Assembly: GCA_028015205.1 (NCBI GenBank)
Contig: CM051510.1
Coordinates: 29,822,580-29,886,579 of the forward strand
DNA from: Mytilisepta virgata
Lineage: Eukaryota > Mollusca > Bivalvia > Mytilida > Mytilidae
Direction: 5' to 3'
Length of the DNA: 64,000 nt
Positions 58,331-64,000 of this stretch are shown here, one piece after another. The notes under the pieces are model-generated. The model was given only the letters and a program-made list of their open reading frames with translations. It was not told where the DNA came from and did not search any database. Numbering within the stretch: the stretch's first letter is position 1; each line of letters opens with the position of its first letter. A program made the translations under genes and the position numbers.

Positions 58331-60295
58331 CAACCGTGCTTAATGGCATAAACCTTCTGTTATAATAAATAATGTAATAATATATATCGTCAAGGGAATA
58401 CCTAAGAGTTAAGATATTAGAAGAAATGACTATCAAATCAAAATCCTAAGAAATAAGGAATTCGTAAGAACCCTTACAGAGCATTTAAAAAGGTTTGAAA
58501 TAACATTTAAGTAAGGTGTAATACCACTATTACGGGAAATCACCTTTTAGAACTACCTGAAAATAGTCCTTATAAAAAATATAGTTCCTTGCGCTGTTCA
58601 GTTTTATGTTAATTAATTAGTATTTTGAATTCAATTTGGTATCTATGGAAAGCTTAGGGTCTTGGCAGAATTTGTACATTACTGACATGAATTTATTCTA
58701 AACTAGTATGGGTTTACAGAATGTCAAATATGACCATTAAAAATGATGGACACTGAGTTTTGAGGTTCAAAATTCAGGACGTTGGAGTTCCGTTGTACAG
58801 GACACATAAGGGAGTTAACTCTTTAAAAATAAGCTGAATGTTTTAATCACATACTATTAGTAAAGAGAAATATCAGCTTCTCAATGATCAAAGATAGTGT
58901 TTGTCAAACTGGTATATATCCAATGAAATTATTCCGGTAAATTTTGTGGTTTAAATTTCTTAATTTTTTTTTATATTTTTGTCAAGAAGTAGATAATTCG
59001 TCCAAATTTTATGAAAATTATACAAGCTAAATCTATTTTAGTCAAAGTGTTGTTACCTTTTAAGTATATATATATATATAAAACATAGGATGGAAGCAAA
59101 TAATACATGCAGTTTGACCTGCGGTAACATTGGAAGTGACAAAACAAGTTTCATATTTTGATATATCATAATCATTCTCATCTGACGCCCCGCCAAACAA
59201 TATTTTTGCAGAAAGGTAGATAAACAAAACATTGCACATTCCGTGCTTAACTTAATTTATTTTAACTATATAAACATGATAAATTATACTGACCCCCTAG
59301 CGTTACCATAAACAAACTGTTGGTATCTCTAATCTCCAACTATGTGATTTCTACTCTAAAGCATTATATAAAAAGTCTAAAAACAGGAACATGAAAACCC
59401 AATCTGTGAAATGTTGTTCCTGCATTTGAATTTACCCCATGGAGAAACTAAATAATCACAGGATGTGGAATAATTGAGACATGTTTTTTTCGAAAACCGG
59501 GAGCCCCGATGAATAACCTAATTTGAAAAACAGTAAGTAGTGAACAAAACTATTATTCAACGGGAAAAAAACCTTCACGAAAAACTATAAGCGGTGAATA
59601 ATACTATATCTTACCTCCTGCTAAATTGCTAGGATATGTTTGGTTAAACGAGTACACGTGAAAACCCCGTTTATTTAATATGGGATAGTGGAACTCTTGT
59701 GTTTTTAATACATGGTTTCCGCCAGAGTTATCTCTCTTTTATATTTTTTTATATAAATATGGCAGACGACAGCAGCTGGACTGGAATATTGTTCTTTTTA
59801 TTATTTGAATATTGTGCATAGTAAAGTACAACTTTTCCAAAGCGTATGCACAAAAAGCAATGATACTAATGATAACGATCAACAAAAAAAAATATGGGGT
59901 AAGGTGCTCTGGGGGAGTAAGCATACATATAAATCCTAAATCATGCAGCAAATTCACCTAACGCCATGTGAAACTGTTTTTTTTCGGAACTTATTTGAAA
60001 ACTTGGTAAAAATAATAATATATTTATCTGTAGACGATTTGGTACCATATATAATGTTTACAATCGATGTTTCCGCAAAGTGATGCACCTAGCGTTAACT
60101 AGAATTGCTCAATCATGTAATATTTCTCGTTGTACAGAGATCATGCAGATACATTAAAGGGGATTTATATAGTTCTTTTGAAGAGGGCTTCGCAAAGGGT
60201 TATTATTGTTTAAAAAAGGCAGTCGGTAAGATATTTCGTTACAGTGTGTGAAGTTTAGGTGAGAGGTACGTAAATCAGCGCCTCTATCGGATTAA

Positions 60296-60673
60296 GTGAA
60301 AATTTGCGCTCGTTGTTATGAGAGTTATCTCCTTTACGCCAGAAAAAATATTTTCAAGACGTCCGGAGAGGATCCGCCTCGTAGAAAAAATGGGCAGTAC
60401 GGTGGAAGATTAATCAATGCAATTCAGAATTTATCAAAAAGTGAAGTACTTGTCAATGAGATTTCATGTCCAAATGAATCAGCGCTTCCCACCCAAGAAA
60501 ATGAAATAACTCAACATCGTCAATATTGCGTGATGGTCGGAGAATGGGTCACTGTGTGGACACCTCTGTCCTCAGTTCGTAAAATGGATTTTTCTAAATT
60601 TGAAAGAAAGAAATTCGTCTCCCAAATTGACAATGCGACCAAGAATAGAAACAGACACACTGTCGATAAAAAA
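60296..60673 (+). CDS. candidate exon, unknown Cys-containing protein
   Basis: 126 codons without a stop, ending GATAAAAAA|GTAAGA, a good donor in phase 0. There is no ATG; an AG lies at the 5' edge after a poor polypyrimidine tract, so the upstream boundary is uncertain. The translation is hydrophilic and protein-like: CARCYESYLLYARKN, then EDPPRRKNGQYGGRLINA, later EWVTVWTPLSS. A CxxC pair and two later Cys could bind zinc. No family recognised. It lies in an insertion absent from the left arm, so it may be a captured gene fragment. Confidence 0.4.
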
Positions 60674-61084
60674 GTAAGAAATCACTTTTATATACTTGTT
60701 ACAGATATTTTATGCTTAATATTCAAGCTAGATTATCACTTTCAAACTTAACTATTAACATTCAAAGACAAGAAAAAATCCGTTGTTTATGGTGCTTTCT
60801 ATCACGTCCACAATATGTTCTATAAATAGAGGTGGAAAGCAAGTGCTAGTCATATAAATACATTTTATTTCCGGATGCATTTGATTATGATATTGAAGTT
60901 TTTATGATAGATTCTGGGTGATTTTTGTAAGTAATAAAGAGGCAAAGAACTTTCAAAAGGGAAGAATGAATATCAAAGGAAGTACATATCTGAAATAAAG
61001 AAATGTTTATGAACCATCAATTAAAAAAATAGACATTTAACCTTATTCATGTTATTCACTTTATAAACTTTTTCGTTTTTAAGA

Positions 61085-61392
61085 ATATAGATTGTGAACG
61101 TGTATAAAAAACAGATATTGCTTTGTACTAGACCTACACGTTACGCCGGATTTTAACGTGCTATTTCACAAGGTAATAGTCCGCAGGAAGACTTGTTATC
61201 CTTCAAGGACATATTATTCTGACTCCAAACCGACCAGTCTTTGTTCTTACTCTTAAACGCCGTGTGTTTAGCGAAGGAGCAGCAATTCCTAATTTACAAG
61301 TTTTTAGTTTGACCCAGTCGGAGAGCTAACCCACGACCGGCTCCCACACTCGGAGGCGTACACGTTATCATGAGACTACAGAGATGAGGCAA
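61085..61392 (-). mobile_element. tRNA-derived SINE, family 2, minus strand
   Basis: On the minus strand: GCCTCATCTCTGTAGTCTCA head, GGTCGTGGGTTAGC box B region, 'GGGTCAAACTAAAAAC', 'GTCTTCCTGCGGACTATTAC', 'GGTCTAGTACAAAGCA'. The 3' end is shorter than in the 16.8-kb copy. Confidence 0.8.
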
Positions 61393-63059
61393 CTATCAGT
61401 AAACCCTAAATGACACAAGTGTGAACAATTTAGTTTTTCCGTAATTTTATTAGTTTGTTATGGCAATTCATAATTTCTATATAATTTATTCACAATTTTA
61501 CTGAATTCAATACAATTTAAAACTTAAATTCATGTCTATTGTTGAAGACTGTATGTTACCCTTACCTATTTTTTAAAGTTATTTTTGTCGTTAAATTGCT
61601 TCTTCAATATAAACCAAACCTCGCGCTGATTGAAAAAAAAAATAATAAAAAGATCGAAACTCCTCTATACGATCTTTCTCGTGTCTTGCCTAACACAATC
61701 AAAATGGTTAGTCATTTTGGACTGATTTAGATGATTTATTGTATCACTGAACTTCCGAAACAACAAGACCGATTACATGTCAGGACCTGCGTCACCGTCA
61801 TATGTTTGTCTGGGCAAAGCTGTTATTACTCTATAATATGTATATGGTTTAGATAAAAAGATGCTTCCATTTACCTAGTATTATTCAGGTCATGATTGCG
61901 TTTATATTTTTCAGGATATGGACCTTATTGGGATTTTGTGTCATGAATTTATACACCATATCCTTGCTTTATCTTATAACCCTGAACTTCTACACTTTAG
62001 TATACTGAAAGACTTTAATCACGCTACACTTTGAAAAGTTTGAGGACATAATGCTTTTATGTATATAAACACTATGCAATGTTTGAAAAATATTAGTTCA
62101 ATACAGTTGTAGTTACAGATTACACAAAGTGTGCATCGTTCATAGCATGTATTGCTGAAAATGGCTAAGTTCAACATGCAAAAATTCATAGTACAAATTT
62201 GTCAAAATTGTCCAAAATAGGAGGTGTATATATAAACGCTATGCAGAGTTTTAAAAATATTGGTTCAATACAGTCCGAGTTGCAGATTACAAAACGTATG
62301 TACCCCTTAGCGTAACGGACGTACCTAGACCTGCTTTTACCGTTGGTGAGGTAGCTAAAAATAAGAAAAAAATATTAATAATTTTTACAATAGAATGAAT
62401 TAAAAATAAAGGGAAATTAGTTCTTCTTCACCGGCAGACTTTCCTGTTATCCGTAGAATGTAATAAACGTAGTTTCTTTTAAGACAATATTTTAATTTAA
62501 TATTGCTATAATGTGCATTCGTGTCCAAGTATGCATCATAAAAAGACTCCTATAACGTTGATTAATTATGTATGTGACATTAACTTGTAAGACGATAACT
62601 CTGCAAAGAAAAACCTTACGTCGTGAAATCCATTCCATTGACGTTATGCAATTTCGACGTTTTTGTAGTCGGCAACTCCTTTTCAACGGCTGATGTATAA
62701 AAAATAAGTTCAGTAACCCCATGAATATAATACATCAAAATAAAGGACATTTTCATGATCACAACGTTTGATTTTTTTAGAAAAATCGTAGGATTGGTTT
62801 TTACTACACATGTACTATAGAATAAATTAAAAATAAAATTTCAGATTTTTTTAGATAAATTTCGTGCAATTTCTATTATCTTGATAGTGTTTCCCTGAAA
62901 TTTTCAAATGGCTGTAACTCTGAAAGTAGATCGGTTACCCACTTATTTTTGCGATTTTTCTTTATATTTTCTGAAGTTGTAAGTGTATACAATTTCTTTA
63001 AAAAATCGTTGGACAAACCATTTACGTACCTGTTACCTTAACCTAATATGGTACATTCA

Positions 63060-63175
63060 TATTCGGGGTAAGTAAATTTCGTACGGGGTGCGAGCTGCAC
63101 ACTCACTCCGTACGAAATTTACCAACCCCGTATATACCGTATTAGGTCAACTACACACTCTGTAACTAATAATAT
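63060..63175. repeat. remaining half of the split hairpin repeat
   Basis: Inner stem GTAAATTTCGTACGG/CCGTACGAAATTTAC around a loop GTGCGAGCTGCACACTCA; the outer stem continues as TATATACCGTATTAGGTCAA. Inverse partner of 42930-43069. Confidence 0.78.
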
Positions 63176-63630
63176 AAACCTCTTGAGCTATCATCATTCC
63201 ATATTAGTTCGGTAAAATAATAGAATTACTTCCGATAAGTCAGTGTATATTCAAAATTTTCAACCAGAGTATGGGTTGACAATTTGAATATTCACCAACT
63301 TAAAGGGCAATAAGTGTATAATATATTTTTGCGATGATTTCAAAACTTTGATAATAAGGACTCTTATTTAGACGAATAAACTGCAATGTAAATTGTTACA
63401 ATGTAATACCCATCAATAAAATGAAAACAATTTGATAACTGTCATGAATTATTTCGATTCTAATAGGATACAAACGGTGCTTTAGTATGTACACACACAA
63501 CTTAGTTGGCTCTTCAATTAATTTCTAGTATTCAGATACATAAATTCGTTATTTATTGTATGAATATTGTATCGAATATGAAACACTCATCGGAAATATA
63601 CTATAGAAAAAATTTTGATGCATTTCGCAT

Positions 63631-64000
63631 AGAATAGAGAATGGAAACCAAGGATGTGTCAAAAAGACAACAACCCGACCGAAGAGCAGAAAACAGCTCA
63701 AGGCTACCAATGGGTCCTCAAGCGAGAAAATCCCAAACCCGGAGGCAGGCTTCAGATGGCACCTAAACAATAATGTATACTAGTTCAGCGAAATTGACCC
63801 CAATCTAAACTCCGAAACATACAAATGAACCAAAATTAAATAAAAAAGAACAATTACAAAGGCTAGAGGTAACTGACTTGCAAAAATGTGGCGGGGTTTC
63901 GTGAAATCTCAACCCTACCACTATAACTCTAGCCAATGTGGAATAAACAGACACAGCGATACACACAGTAAAACTCAGTTCATAAGATGTCCGAGTCCGA
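63631..64000 (+). repeat. Mytilus-type dispersed repeat R5, copy 2 (runs off window)
   Basis: Starts AGAATAGAGAATGGAAACCA immediately after the palindrome's right end. It contains 'GACAACAACCCGACCGAAG', 'CTAGCCAATGTGGAATAAAC' and 'AAGATGTCCGAGTCCGA' at the window edge. Longer than copy 1 and in the same orientation. Confidence 0.85.

Larger units (their letters stand above)
60262..63047. mobile_element. right-arm-only 2.8-kb insertion within a hairpin repeat
   Basis: The right-arm partner of the 42930-43069 hairpin is split: one end (GTTACAGTGTGTGAA) is at about 60240 and the other (CCTAATATGGTAC onward) at 63048. The insert carries an exon-like ORF, a minus-strand SINE-2 and a diverged ~165-bp-spaced duplication (62058-62140 and 62224-62300). 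Its ends show weak inverted similarity (AGGTGAGAGGTAC and GTACCTGTTACCTTAACCT). Confidence 0.65.
50257..63630 (-). repeat. giant inverted repeat, right arm
   Basis: Inverse copy of 42477-49363, stretched by right-only segments at 51345-51735, 52191-56266 and 60262-63047. It ends exactly where repeat R5 begins (63631). The presence of a dated SINE set in the right-only segments but none in the left suggests that they are later insertions, though left-arm deletion cannot be excluded for the 4.1-kb piece. Confidence 0.92.

Noticed and set aside
42477..63630. Palindrome as a sequencing or assembly fold-back artefact
   Set aside because: Arms differ by about 10% and by several large indels, which a fold-back read of one molecule would not give. 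Joining of two haplotypes head-to-head is not fully excluded and is listed as a check.

Overview
The window looks like nuclear DNA of a bivalve mollusc, most likely a mytilid mussel. It is AT-rich and gene-poor, and it is packed with dispersed repeats. Several of these I recognise as the common Mytilus-type repeats: the family at 41.86-42.17 kb and 63.63-64 kb, the 'AGCTCACCTG' family at 39.6-40.7 kb, and the 3' tail of the reverse-transcriptase element at 5.9 and 41.6 kb. The species call rests on memory of repeat sequence and was not searched. No rRNA, true tRNA or CRISPR array is visible.

Layout. 0.8-2.3 kb: an apparently intact Tc1-type DNA transposon with a complete DD34E transposase and perfect terminal inverted repeats. 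2.3-24 kb: no convincing host gene, but many short repeats, including snap-back hairpins, two tRNA-derived SINE families (several copies with clean target-site duplications), a TIR element and a Penelope-like 3' tail. 24.4-29.5 kb, minus strand: the one complete host gene I can reconstruct, a four-exon secreted C-type lectin of 163 residues with a TATA box. Its last 18 or so codons and stop lie inside a dispersed repeat. 30.9-37.1 kb, minus strand: a decayed BEL/Pao LTR retrotransposon with an extra C2H2 zinc-finger ORF between integrase and the 3' LTR. A separate Cys-cluster/acidic reading frame lies just outside its 5' LTR. 39.6-42.2 kb: a bivalve repeat, a 5'-truncated reverse transcriptase with an intact YIDD motif, and its 3' tail.

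42.48-63.63 kb is the most unusual part: a giant imperfect palindrome. The left arm (42,477-49,363) and right arm (50,257-63,630) are inverted copies of each other around an ~890-bp spacer that carries a G-rich tract. The arms have diverged. The left has a 1.2-kb internal tandem duplication. The right has extra segments of about 4.1 kb, 2.8 kb and 0.4 kb. A ~168-bp tandem repeat near the centre has three copies on the left and four on the right. A TATA box plus signal-peptide exon is present on the right and cleanly missing on the left. Near-copies of one Mytilus-type repeat lie in direct orientation outside both ends.

Functionally the window is a repeat-dominated accessory region with one likely immune-type lectin gene, one orphan signal-peptide exon that shares its promoter layout (TATA about 41 bp before ATG, phase-1 GTAAGT donor), and several layers of transposon insertion whose relative order can be read from nesting.
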